From CAZBWP01 sp964630265 (GTDB taxonomy: Bacteria > Pseudomonadota > Alphaproteobacteria > Rhodospirillales > Defluviicoccaceae), in the NCBI GenBank assembly GCA_964630265.1, contig CAZVRW010000010.1, positions 1 to 64,000 on the forward strand: a stretch of 64,000 nucleotides of DNA, read 5' to 3'. The notes under the pieces were generated by a model. That model did no database searches. It had not been told where the DNA came from and saw only the letters and a list, made by a program, of their open reading frames with translations. The position numbers and the translations under genes are program-made. Position 1 is the stretch's first letter, and each line of letters begins with the position of its first letter. Positions 51,060 to 59,068 of this stretch are shown here, one piece after another.

Positions 51060-53072
51060 ATGGACGATCTGTTCGACCACGCCACGACCAGTGGCGCCGA
51101 CCGCGGTTACACCGCCAAGGACATCGAGGTTCTGGAAGGACTGGAGCCGGTGCGACGCCGCCCGGCCATGTATATCGGCGGCACCGACGAGCGGGCGTTG
51201 CACCACTTGGTCGCCGAGCTGCTGGACAACGCCATGGACGAGGCGGTCGCCGGCCACGCGACGCGCATCGAGCTGGAGCTGGCGGCCGATGACACCATCA
51301 CGGTTCGCGACAACGGCCGCGGCATCCCCATCGATCCGCACCCCAAGTACAAGCCGAAGTCGGCACTGGAAGTGATTCTCACGACGCTGCATTCGGGCGG
51401 CAAGTTCTCCAACAAGGTCTATCACACCGCCGGCGGCCTGCACGGCGTCGGCCTCTCGGTGGTCAACGCCCTGGCCGATCGGCTGCTGATCGAGGTGGCG
51501 CGCGATCGCACCCTGTGGACCCAGACCTACGCCCGCGGCGCGCCGCAGACGCCCCTGGTCAATGCCGGCGCCGTGCACAACCGCCGCGGCACCACGGTGA
51601 GCTTCCATCCCGATGCCGCCATCTTCGGCGAGGCGGCGCGCTTCCGCCCGGCCGAGCTCTACCGCATGGCGCGCTCCAAGGCGTATCTGTTCCGCGGCAT
51701 CGAGATCCGCTGGAGCTGCGATCCCGCCCTGCTCGGCCCGGCCGACAAGACCCCGGCCAGCGAGACCCTGCACTTCCCCGGCGGCCTGCAGGATTTCCTG
51801 CGCTCCGCCCTCGGCGAGCGGCCGATGGTGACGCCGACGCCGTTCGCCGGCCAGGTGCGCCTGGACGAGGCCGGCGGCAAGGTGGAGTGGGCGGTCGCGT
51901 GGCCGGAGGACGAGGACGGCTTCGTCCGGTCCTACTGCAACACCGTGCCGACGCCGCAGGGCGGTACCCACGAGGCGGGGCTACGCTCGGCACTCGCCCG
52001 CGGCCTCAAGGCCTACGCCGAGCTGGTCGGCAGCCGGGCCGCCGCCAAGCTGACGCCGGAGGACGTGCTCGGCGGCGCCTGCGCCATCCTGTCGACATTC
52101 ATCCGCGAGCCGCAGTTCCAGGGCCAGACCAAGGAGCGGCTGGCGACGCCCGAGGCGGCGCGGCTGGTGGAGACCGCCGTGCGCGACCACTTCGACCACT
52201 GGCTCTCGGCAACGCCCGAGACCTCGCGGCTGCTGCTCGAACGGGTGATCGAGCGTGCCGACATCCGCCTGCGCCGTGCCGAGGACCGCAAGACCAAGCG
52301 GCAATCGCCGACCCGCAAGCTGCGCCTGCCCGGCAAGCTCGCCGACTGCACCCGACAGACGGCAGCCGGCACCGAGCTATTTATCGTCGAGGGCGATTCC
52401 GCGGGCGGCTCCGCGAAGACGGCGCGCGACCGCGAGACCCAGGCGGTGCTGCCGCTCAGGGGCAAGATCCTCAACGTCGCCAGCGCGTCCGGCGAGAAGC
52501 TGCGCGGCAACCAGGAACTCTCGAACCTGGTCGAGGCGCTCGGCTGCGGGGTGCGCGAGCGTTACGACGAAGCGGCGCTGCGCTACGACAAGGTCATCAT
52601 CATGACCGACGCCGATGTGGACGGCGCGCACATCGCCGCGTTGTTGATGACCTACTTCTTTCGCGAGATGCCGAAGCTGGTGACCGGCGGCCACCTCTAC
52701 CTCGCCGTGCCGCCGCTCTACCGGCTGACCCAGGGAGCGACCTCGACCTACGCCCGCGACGACGCCCACCGCGATGCCCTGCTCAAATCCCAATTCTCCG
52801 GGCGCGGCAAGGTGGAGATCAGCCGCTTCAAGGGCCTGGGCGAGATGCCGGCGGCGCAGTTGAAGGCGACGACCATGGATCCCAGGACCCGGGCGTTGCT
52901 GCGCGTGATCATCGGCGACGGCACCGCCGCCGACGCCACCGCGACACCCCCGCCGACCGACGCGGCGGCGCAAACGGCGGCGCTGGTGGAGACGCTGATG
53001 GGCCGCCGTCCCGAATTGCGCTTCGCCTACATCCAGGAGCACGCCCGCTTCGTCGCCGACGTGGACGTGTAG
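51060..53072 (+). CDS. parE: DNA topoisomerase IV subunit B
   Basis: 670 residues. GHKL ATPase (ELLDNAMDEAVAG, DNGRGIPIDPHPKY, GGLHGVGLSVVNAL), transducer, and Toprim (EGDSAGGSAKTARDRETQAVLPLRGKILN near 443, DADVDGAHIAALL). Its length and the lack of the GyrB insertion identify ParE rather than GyrB. Decatenates chromosomes with ParC. ATG 51060 begins MDDLFDHAT; a GTG at 51015 is a longer alternative. Confidence 0.95.
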   Translation: MDDLFDHATTSGADRGYTAKDIEVLEGLEPVRRRPAMYIGGTDERALHHLVAELLDNAMDEAVAGHATRIELELAADDTITVRDNGRGIPIDPHPKYKPKSALEVILTTLHSGGKFSNKVYHTAGGLHGVGLSVVNALADRLLIEVARDRTLWTQTYARGAPQTPLVNAGAVHNRRGTTVSFHPDAAIFGEAARFRPAELYRMARSKAYLFRGIEIRWSCDPALLGPADKTPASETLHFPGGLQDFLRSALGERPMVTPTPFAGQVRLDEAGGKVEWAVAWPEDEDGFVRSYCNTVPTPQGGTHEAGLRSALARGLKAYAELVGSRAAAKLTPEDVLGGACAILSTFIREPQFQGQTKERLATPEAARLVETAVRDHFDHWLSATPETSRLLLERVIERADIRLRRAEDRKTKRQSPTRKLRLPGKLADCTRQTAAGTELFIVEGDSAGGSAKTARDRETQAVLPLRGKILNVASASGEKLRGNQELSNLVEALGCGVRERYDEAALRYDKVIIMTDADVDGAHIAALLMTYFFREMPKLVTGGHLYLAVPPLYRLTQGATSTYARDDAHRDALLKSQFSGRGKVEISRFKGLGEMPAAQLKATTMDPRTRALLRVIIGDGTAADATATPPPTDAAAQTAALVETLMGRRPELRFAYIQEHARFVADVDV

Positions 53073-53124
53073 CGGCGCAGGCCGATGATCGGCGGCCGGT
53101 AATCGGCGGGTGGGGCGCCGTACC

Positions 53125-54642
53125 ATGACCCTCTCCGGCCTGCCGCCGCGTGCCTTGGCGCTGATCGACTCGCCGGGGTGGTTCGGGCTGCTGGTCGCCG
53201 TCGGCCTCACGGCCCAGTTCGTCCTGCGCCTCGTGATGATGCCCGGGGGCTCCCAGGACGACGCCGAGCAGCTGATCCTCGCCCAGAGCCTCGCCGCCGG
53301 CTATGCACCCGAGCAGCCGCCGCTCTACACGTGGCTGGTGGTCGCCGCCCAGGCGCTGTTCGGCCCAAGCCTGTTCGCCGTACTGCTGGTCAAATACCTC
53401 TGCCAGCTGGCGACCTTCGGCTTCTTCTACGTGGCGGCCCGCCGCGCGTTCGCCGAGCACCGGCTGGCGGCGCTGGCCACCCTCGGCCTGTTCGCCGTCT
53501 ACCAAGTCGCCTGGGAGGCGCTCTATGCCCTCAGCCATACGGCGCTGCTGGCGGCGGCGATCGCCGCGACCGGCCACGCGCTGCTACGCCTTCGCGATAC
53601 GCCGAGCCTCGCCGCCTACATCCACCTGGGTCTCGCCATCGGCGTCGGGCTGCTGTCCAAGTACAGCTTCGGCGTCGTCCTCACCGGCGTTGCCATCGCC
53701 GGTCTCGCCGTAGCCTCGTTCCGCCGGGTGTTGCTCGACCGCCGCAGTTTGGCGACGCTGGCCGCGGCGGCGGTCATCGTCGCGCCGCATGCGGTCTGGC
53801 TTGCCGGCGGCGCCGTCGACCCGGCGGCGGTCGTCCAATCGCGGCTCACCGTCGCCGCCGAGTGGGACTGGTGGACGGGCGTCGGCAATGCGCTCGCCAA
53901 ACTCGCCAATGCGCTCGTCTCCTTCTACTTTCCGCTGTGGCTGATCCTGCTCGCGGCGTTTCCCCGGGCGTTCTGGCAACGGCTCCCCGAGCCGCAGCCG
54001 GTCCGGCGGTTCCTGACGCTGAGTATCCTCGCCATGCTCGCCGTCATCGTCGCGAGTTTTCTCGTCCTCGGCGTCACCACCTTCCGCACCCACTATGCCG
54101 TGCTGTTCCTGCTCGCACCGCTGTGGGCCTTCCTCCGGGTGCAGGCGCTGGCCCCCGATGCCCGCGCCCTCGGCCGCTACGCGCTCGCCGTGCTCGCCAC
54201 CGCCGGGGTGTTCATCGTGGGCGTGCCGGTGAAAGCGCTGGTGGAGCCGCAGATGTGCAGCAACTGCTATTTCAACATGCCCTACGCCGATTTCGCGGCG
54301 GAGATGCGCGCCGCCGGCTTCCGGCGGGGCACGATCATCGCCCACTTCCACCGCATCCAGCTCGGCGGCAACCTGAAGGCGGTCTTCCCCGGCAGCCGCG
54401 TCATCGACAGCAAGTACCCCTTTGCCGTGCCGCCGGCCCCGGCCGACGCCCACCAGTGCCTGCTCGTCTGGGACCCCCGCGCCAGCGCCGATCCGCCAGC
54501 CGACCTCCTCGCCTTCGCCCGCAAGGCGGCCGACGCCCGTCTCCCCGAGGTTTTGGAGACACACACCGCCGAATCCCGCCTCGCCTGGGCAAGCCACCGC
54601 ACGGCCCGCCTCGCCTTCAGCATCATCGAGGCGGGGTGTTGA
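53125..54642 (+). CDS. Glycosyltransferase family 39-like membrane protein (PMT_2 domain)
   Basis: 505 residues with about ten membrane helices and a C-terminal soluble part. The first periplasmic loop has GGSQDDAEQLILAQSLAAGYAPEQPPLYTWL, the D-D/E signature region of ArnT/PMT-like transferases that move sugars from polyprenyl-phosphate donors onto lipids or proteins. Start ATG 53125 (a GTG at 53110 is also possible). Acceptor unknown. It converges with the small DUF2092-linked gene across an intergenic region full of palindromes. Confidence 0.85.
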   Translation: MTLSGLPPRALALIDSPGWFGLLVAVGLTAQFVLRLVMMPGGSQDDAEQLILAQSLAAGYAPEQPPLYTWLVVAAQALFGPSLFAVLLVKYLCQLATFGFFYVAARRAFAEHRLAALATLGLFAVYQVAWEALYALSHTALLAAAIAATGHALLRLRDTPSLAAYIHLGLAIGVGLLSKYSFGVVLTGVAIAGLAVASFRRVLLDRRSLATLAAAAVIVAPHAVWLAGGAVDPAAVVQSRLTVAAEWDWWTGVGNALAKLANALVSFYFPLWLILLAAFPRAFWQRLPEPQPVRRFLTLSILAMLAVIVASFLVLGVTTFRTHYAVLFLLAPLWAFLRVQALAPDARALGRYALAVLATAGVFIVGVPVKALVEPQMCSNCYFNMPYADFAAEMRAAGFRRGTIIAHFHRIQLGGNLKAVFPGSRVIDSKYPFAVPPAPADAHQCLLVWDPRASADPPADLLAFARKAADARLPEVLETHTAESRLAWASHRTARLAFSIIEAGC

Positions 54643-54649
54643 GCCCCGA

Positions 54650-54752
54650 GGGCGGGCCTAAGGCGAAGCGTGACCCACCGCCGCCCGCGTCATTCATCCC
54701 GCCCCCCAGGCACGATGGCCCCATCAACGGGTCCAAGCCAAGACGGGGGATA
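54650..54752 (+). repeat. Truncated copy of the dispersed MITE-like repeat
   Basis: Begins with a 31-bp end sequence (GGGCGGGCCTAAGGCGAAGC plus GTGACCCACCG) matching 26 of 31 bases of the left end at 55928, and continues with matching internal blocks (GGCACGATGGCCCC, GACGGGGGATA). It lacks the right inverted end found in the other copy. Confidence 0.7.
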
Positions 54753-54773
54753 AAGGCCACGGCGGACACTAGC

Positions 54774-54816
54774 GGATCGGATCTGACGCTTGGATCCCAA
54801 GCGTCAGATCCGATCC
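54774..54816. repeat. Perfect 20-bp palindrome
   Basis: Arms GGATCGGATCTGACGCTTGG and its exact complement, separated by ATC. The 43-bp structure sits between two convergent genes. Confidence 0.92.
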
Positions 54817-54846
54817 ACTAACCTATTGATCTGGTAGTTCGATTCA

Positions 54847-54873
54847 GCCAACGGATGGGACTCATCCGTTGGC
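54847..54873. repeat. Perfect 11-bp stem-loop
   Basis: GCCAACGGATG / CATCCGTTGGC with loop GGACT, 30 bp after the 20-bp palindrome and 10 bp before the stop of the minus-strand gene. It may act as a terminator for one or both converging genes, though no T run is present. Confidence 0.85.
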
Positions 54874-54883
54874 ATCGGAACCA

Positions 54884-55096
54884 CTAGCAGTTGTAGACAC
54901 CCACGGCGCAGCGCCGGACGGTTCGCCGCCCGACTCCCGCGACGCTGACGGGCGTGAGGGGGCGGCCGACCACCGCTTCGGCGGGTGAGACGATGCCCGG
55001 CCAGCTCGGCACGAAGACATAAGCGCCAAGTTCGAGGGCGCCGAGGCCGACGATGCCGGCCAAGAGCAAGGTCGCCAGTTTGCGGATCATGGTCAT
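54884..55096 (-). CDS. Small exported protein coupled to the DUF2092 gene
   Basis: 70 residues: a hydrophobic N-terminal segment (KLATLLLAGIVGLGALELG) acting as signal or anchor, then SPAEAVVGRPLTPVSVAGVGRR and a Cys-containing C-terminus RRCAVGVYNC. Its ATG overlaps the DUF2092 stop (ATGA), so translation is coupled. Unknown function; probably a partner of the DUF2092 protein. Confidence 0.7.
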   Translation of the reverse strand: MTMIRKLATLLLAGIVGLGALELGAYVFVPSWPGIVSPAEAVVGRPLTPVSVAGVGRRTVRRCAVGVYNC

Positions 55097-55893
55097 TGTG
55101 CGCTCTCCAGGGTGAAGTGCTCGGGCAGGTCGGCGCGCGGCAACACGTCGAACTCGATCCGCTTGGCCTCGGTCACGTTGACGAAGGCGAAGTCGGCCGC
55201 AGGCACCTCGTCGCCGGTGCGCCAGTTGCCGACCCGGACGGTATATTGCGGTGCTGCCGTGACCATCTTCGCCGTGATCACGTAGAGGCAGGGATAGGGG
55301 CGCTCGCCCTCGGCGATCCAGATCTGCCAGTCGACTTCCTCGGTGCGGAAGGCGAAGTGATCGCACATCACCCCGCCGACGACGCCGGCGCCGAGATCCT
55401 TGACGTCGACCACGTCGGGCCGCAGCGTCCCGTAGACGTCACCGAGCAACAGGTCGGCGCCCGGCACGGGCCGGCCGTAGGTGTCCCGCAACTCGTTGAT
55501 GAGGTGGTCGATCGAGCCGGGCACGTCGAGCTGGGCGTAGGCGTTCAGATTGTGACCGAGGATCGTCAGGACCGCCCCGTCGAAAACGAGCTCCAGGTCG
55601 GTGAAACCGCCCTGGCGACGGACGCGCAGCTTGTCGGGCCGTTCCAGGGTGGTGACGCCGGACTGGGTCAGGGCGAGTTTCTGCCCTTCAGCACTGACGA
55701 CCTCGAAGGTCGTGTCGAAGTCGAAGGCGATGCGCTCCTCGCTGGCCAGATAGTCGGACATCGCCTTCAGCCTGTTCAGGGCGTACGCCTCGTCGGCCGC
55801 GGTGGGCGGTGCGGCGACGGCCGCGGCCATCGCCATGGCGAAACCGACCGCGAGGAAACGACCCGGTCTAAACCATGGGCCGAAGTGAATCAT
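55093..55893 (-). CDS. DUF2092-family exported protein
   Basis: 266 residues. Signal peptide (LAVGFAMAMAAAVAAPPTAA), then a periplasmic beta-rich domain (YLASEERIAFDFDTTFEVV, RPDKLRVRRQGGFTDLELVFDGAVLTI) of DUF2092, a LolA/LppX-like lipid-carrier type fold in distant comparison. ATG 55893 with AAGGAGGAA upstream fixes the start. Followed by the coupled 70-residue gene. Function unknown; lipid handling is a guess. Confidence 0.85.
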   Translation of the reverse strand: MIHFGPWFRPGRFLAVGFAMAMAAAVAAPPTAADEAYALNRLKAMSDYLASEERIAFDFDTTFEVVSAEGQKLALTQSGVTTLERPDKLRVRRQGGFTDLELVFDGAVLTILGHNLNAYAQLDVPGSIDHLINELRDTYGRPVPGADLLLGDVYGTLRPDVVDVKDLGAGVVGGVMCDHFAFRTEEVDWQIWIAEGERPYPCLYVITAKMVTAAPQYTVRVGNWRTGDEVPAADFAFVNVTEAKRIEFDVLPRADLPEHFTLESAQ

Positions 55894-55927
55894 CGTTCGT
55901 TCCTCCTTATGATGGACAGCCCGCGTC

Positions 55928-56082
55928 GGGCGGGGCCAAAGCGATGCGTGACCCGCCGCATGCGTCACGCACCGCGAACGTCCGGCACGATAGCCCCTGC
56001 GTCGGGGCCGCGCCGAGACGGGGATACGCACCACGGCGACGATCCTTCATTCGGCGGGTCACGCTGCGCTTTGGACCCGCCC
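55928..56082. mobile_element. 155-bp MITE-like element with 31-bp terminal inverted repeats
   Basis: Left end GGGCGGGGCCAAAGCGATGC plus GTGACCCGCCG (55928-55958); right end is its inverted copy (56052-56082), 28 of 31 bases identical. Each end is itself partly palindromic (GGCGGGTC ... GACCCGCC). No open frame. A related left end and interior is present at 54650. Non-autonomous transposable element or REP/BIME-type repeat; no transposase is in the window. Confidence 0.7.
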
Positions 56083-56093
56083 TACCGCGTCGC

Positions 56094-57158
56094 TCACGGA
56101 AACAGCGCCACCTGTTCCAGGCCTGCCGTCTCCGGCAGGCCGCACATGGCGTTCATGTTCTGGATGGCTTGGCCGGCGGCGCCCTTGACCAGGTTGTCGA
56201 TCACCGCGACCAGGATGGCGCGGCCGGGGACGCGGTCGGCGACGACACCGATCAGGCAGAGGTTGGCGGCGCGCACGTGCCGGGTCGCCGGCGTCGCCCC
56301 CAACGGTAAGATCCGGACGAACGGCTCGCCGGCATAGCGCTCGGCCAGCGCCGCCTGCGCGTCGGCCGCACTGGCCCCCGCCGAGAGGCCGACGTAGATC
56401 GTCGCAAGGATTCCCCGACTCATGGGCATCAGGTGCGGCGTGAAGGTGACGGCGACCTGCCGCCCCGCCGCCTCGCTCAACCCCTGCTCGATCTCCGGCG
56501 TGTGGCGGTGGCTGGCGACGCCGTAGGCGTGCACGCCCTCCGTCACCTCGCTGTAGAGCGAGCCCTCCTTCGCCGCCCGCCCGGCGCCGCTCACCCCCGA
56601 CTTGGCGTCGATGACAATGCCATCCGTCTCGATGATCCCGGCCTCCAGGAGCGGGATCAGCGGCAGTTGCGCGCTGGTGGGATAGCAGCCGGGGTTGGCC
56701 ACCAGCCGCGCCGCCGCGATCGCCGGCCGCTTCAGCTCGGTCAGCCCATAGACCGCCTCACGCTGCAACGCCGGCGCCTGGTGCGGCTGGCCGTACCACT
56801 CGGCATAGCTGGCGGTGTCGGCGAGACGGAAGTCCGCGGAGAGGTCGACGATGCGCAAGCGCGTCGGCAGCGCCGCGATCACCTGCTGCGTCGTGCCGTG
56901 CGGGAGCGCGCATAACACCAGGTCGACGCCGTCCCAGTCGACCGCTTCCAGCGGCGTCAACGCCGGCAGCGCGAGATCGTCGGCCACCGGGCCCAGGTGC
57001 GGGAAGACGCCACCCAGCTCCTGCCCCGCCTTGCGGTCGGCGGTGAGCGCGGCGATGCGCGCCGAGGGATGCCGGGCGAGCAGACGAACGAGTTCGGCGC
57101 CGGTGTAGCCGCTGGCGCCGACGACGGCGACGCGAATCGGAGTCCGGGTTTCAGGCAT
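56094..57158 (-). CDS. argC: N-acetyl-gamma-glutamyl-phosphate reductase
   Basis: 354 residues. NADPH-dependent step of arginine biosynthesis. N-terminal Rossmann motif VAVVGASGYTGAELVRLLARHP, catalytic Cys in NPGCYPTSA (near 157), and PHLMPMSRGIL with the assisting His. Starts MPETRTPIRVAVVG. It follows rpsI on the same strand after a 69-bp gap. Confidence 0.96.
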   Translation of the reverse strand: MPETRTPIRVAVVGASGYTGAELVRLLARHPSARIAALTADRKAGQELGGVFPHLGPVADDLALPALTPLEAVDWDGVDLVLCALPHGTTQQVIAALPTRLRIVDLSADFRLADTASYAEWYGQPHQAPALQREAVYGLTELKRPAIAAARLVANPGCYPTSAQLPLIPLLEAGIIETDGIVIDAKSGVSGAGRAAKEGSLYSEVTEGVHAYGVASHRHTPEIEQGLSEAAGRQVAVTFTPHLMPMSRGILATIYVGLSAGASAADAQAALAERYAGEPFVRILPLGATPATRHVRAANLCLIGVVADRVPGRAILVAVIDNLVKGAAGQAIQNMNAMCGLPETAGLEQVALFP

Positions 57159-57227
57159 GGCGAGGTCGGCCTCTCGCTCGGCCGGGGCCGGCCGAGGCGA
57201 TGGAGGACGGGGCCGGCCGCCGGGGAA

Positions 57228-57713
57228 TTAGCGCTTGGAGAACTGGAAGCTGCGGCGCGCCTTGGGCTTGCCGTATTTCTTGCGCTCGACGACGCGCGAA
57301 TCGCGGGTGAGGAAGCCCGAGCGCTTCAGGGGTGTCCGCAGATCCGGCTCGAACCGCGTGAGCGCCCGGCTGATGCCGTGGCGCACCGCGCCGGCCTGGC
57401 CGGACAGGCCGCCGCCGGTGACCGTGCAGATCACGTCGAACTGGTCCGAGCGGCTGGAGACCAGGAACGGCTGGTTGATCACCATCTGCAGCGTCGGCCG
57501 GGCGAAATAGGTGCCCACATCCTTGCCGTTGACCGTCACCCGACCGTGCCCGCGCTTCACCCACACCCGGGCGATGGCGTTCTTGCGCCGTCCGGTGGCA
57601 TAGGCGCGCCCGAATGCATCGATCTTCGGCTGCGGCGCCGCCTCGGCGATGTCCACCGGCGTGCCGCCGACGATGTCCTTCAGGTCCTCGAGGGTCTTGT
57701 GTTGCTCGACCAT
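57228..57713 (-). CDS. rpsI: 30S ribosomal protein S9
   Basis: 161 residues. C-terminal 128 residues are S9 (YATGRRKNAIARVWVKRGHG, GLSGQAGAVRHGISRALTRF, ending KARRSFQFSKR, with the basic tail that reaches the P-site tRNA); the N-terminal 30 residues are an extension common in alphaproteobacteria. Encoded directly after rplM, with AGAGGTGAG before the ATG at 57713; a GTG at 57725 overlapping the rplM stop is possible. Confidence 0.97.
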   Translation of the reverse strand: MVEQHKTLEDLKDIVGGTPVDIAEAAPQPKIDAFGRAYATGRRKNAIARVWVKRGHGRVTVNGKDVGTYFARPTLQMVINQPFLVSSRSDQFDVICTVTGGGLSGQAGAVRHGISRALTRFEPDLRTPLKRSGFLTRDSRVVERKKYGKPKARRSFQFSKR

Positions 57714-57721
57714 GGCTCGGC

Positions 57722-58180
57722 TCACCTCTTGTTCTTGGCGTTCATGGCCGCCAGGTCCAGCGGCTGCGGCTGCTGCGCGCCGTGCGGATGGTCGGGGCCG
57801 GCGTACACCTTGAGCTTGCGCATCATCTGCCGGCCCAGGGGATTGCGCGGGATCATCCGCTCGATCGCCTTGATGACCACCCGCTCCGGGTGCTTGCCGT
57901 CGAGGATCTGCCCCGACGTGCGGCCCTTGATGCCGCCCGGATAGCCGGTGTGCCAGTGGAACACCCGCTGATCCCGCTTGTTGCCGGTGAGCTTCACCTT
58001 TTCGGCGTTGACGACGATGATGTGATCGCCGCAGTCCATGTGCGGCGTGTACATCGGCTTGTGCTTGCCGCGCAGCCGCATGGCGGCGATGCTGGCAAGG
58101 CGGCCGAGAATCGCGTCCTCGGCGTCGATGACGTACCAGTCGCGGCGGATGTCAGACAGACGTGCAGAATAGGTGCGCAT
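57722..58180 (-). CDS. rplM: 50S ribosomal protein L13
   Basis: 152 residues: RDWYVIDAEDAILGRLASIAAMRLRGKHKPMYTPHMDCGDHIIVVNAEKV and MIPRNPLGRQMMRKLKVYAGPDHPH are diagnostic. ATG 58180 gives MRTYSARLSDIRRDW, as in related bacteria. First gene of rplM-rpsI. The open frame further 5' runs antisense to the hemerythrin gene and is not used. A 15-bp duplication (CGTTCGGCGATAT-like) sits directly upstream of the start. Confidence 0.97.
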   Translation of the reverse strand: MRTYSARLSDIRRDWYVIDAEDAILGRLASIAAMRLRGKHKPMYTPHMDCGDHIIVVNAEKVKLTGNKRDQRVFHWHTGYPGGIKGRTSGQILDGKHPERVVIKAIERMIPRNPLGRQMMRKLKVYAGPDHPHGAQQPQPLDLAAMNAKNKR

Positions 58181-58555
58181 GATTTCGTTCGGCGATATCT
58201 CGTTCGGCGATGCCGGCGGACAATCAAAGGCCCGCGGCCAAACAACAGCGGCGGGCATTCGCCCGCGCTCGCGAGCCGCGGAGTATGCCACGCCCCGCTC
58301 CCCTGTCAACGCCGGAAACGCGGCGCGGCGTTGGGCACGGTGTCGGCCTGATGCGAGGCCCGGGGATAGCCCTTCGCGTGGCGGGGTTCGCCGCCGTTGT
58401 TTCGACGCGCAAATAATGATTTTCTGTCGCCCGTCGGTCGCAGACAGCGAACAGGTCGCACGGGGCGTCGCGACGGGTCGTGGCGCAGCGTCGCGGGGGG
58501 TGCGTGCGCGGTGGACCCGCAGCCGAGCCGCCCGCCAACCAGGAGGATGATCGCC
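58181..58555. other. Divergent intergenic region of rplM and hemerythrin
   Basis: 375 bp with no gene. It must hold the ribosomal-protein promoter on the minus strand and the hemerythrin promoter on the plus strand. Only a 15-bp duplication at about 58183-58212 stands out. Confidence 0.4.
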
Positions 58556-59062
58556 ATGGCCAACATCCATTGGACGCCGGACATGAGCGTCGGCGTCGAG
58601 TCCCTCGACAACGACCACCGGCTGCTGCTCAGTCTCGTCAACCAGTTGGATGACGCGATCCGCGCCGGCCGCGGCGAGGACTCGGTGAACTCCGTGCTCG
58701 ACGCGCTGCTCGACTACGCGCAGTACCATTTCGCCCGCGAGGAGGCACTGCTCGCCGCCTGCGGCTACCCCGACGACGAGGCGCACCGCCACACCCATCA
58801 GGTGCTGCGCATGCAGGTCACCCACATCCGCGACCGCTATCTCGCCAATCCCGACACCATCCACGACCGCGAGGTGCTGGCGTTCCTGAAGAACTGGCTC
58901 ACCTCGCACATCATGGGGCGCGACAAGCTCTATGCACCATTCATGGCCAGCAAGGCGGAGGCGGTGGCCGAGGCCGATCGCGCGTTCACCGAAAAGCTCG
59001 CCCACGAAGGCGCCGCCGAGACCCTGGCCCATCGGCACGCCGCCCTCACCGGCGGCGGCTGA
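58556..59062 (+). CDS. Bacteriohemerythrin
   Basis: 168 residues. Hemerythrin bundle with all ligands: HWTPDMSVGVESLDNDHR (His near residues 5 and 23), HFAREE (about 61-66), HRHTH (about 81-85) and HIMGRDK (about 121-127). A C-terminal Ala-rich helix of 35 residues follows. ATG 58556 is 9 bases after AGGAGG, better placed than the ATG at 58547. O2 binding or sensing, cytoplasmic. Convergent with the RND pump gene. Confidence 0.92.
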   Translation: MANIHWTPDMSVGVESLDNDHRLLLSLVNQLDDAIRAGRGEDSVNSVLDALLDYAQYHFAREEALLAACGYPDDEAHRHTHQVLRMQVTHIRDRYLANPDTIHDREVLAFLKNWLTSHIMGRDKLYAPFMASKAEAVAEADRAFTEKLAHEGAAETLAHRHAALTGGG

Positions 59063-59068
59063 TCGCGC

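Noticed and set aside
51060..53072. Annotation as DNA gyrase subunit B
   Set aside because: At 670 residues it is shorter than GyrB and lacks the C-terminal insertion; motif wording around the Toprim domain fits ParE better.
54825..54880. tRNA-like fragment containing a TTCGATTC loop
   Set aside because: No acceptor, D or anticodon arms can be built around it; the region is explained by the 11-bp hairpin.
58181..59038. Extension of the rplM frame across the divergent hemerythrin gene
   Set aside because: L13 homologues start at the ATG 58180, and the extension is antisense to the well-supported hemerythrin.
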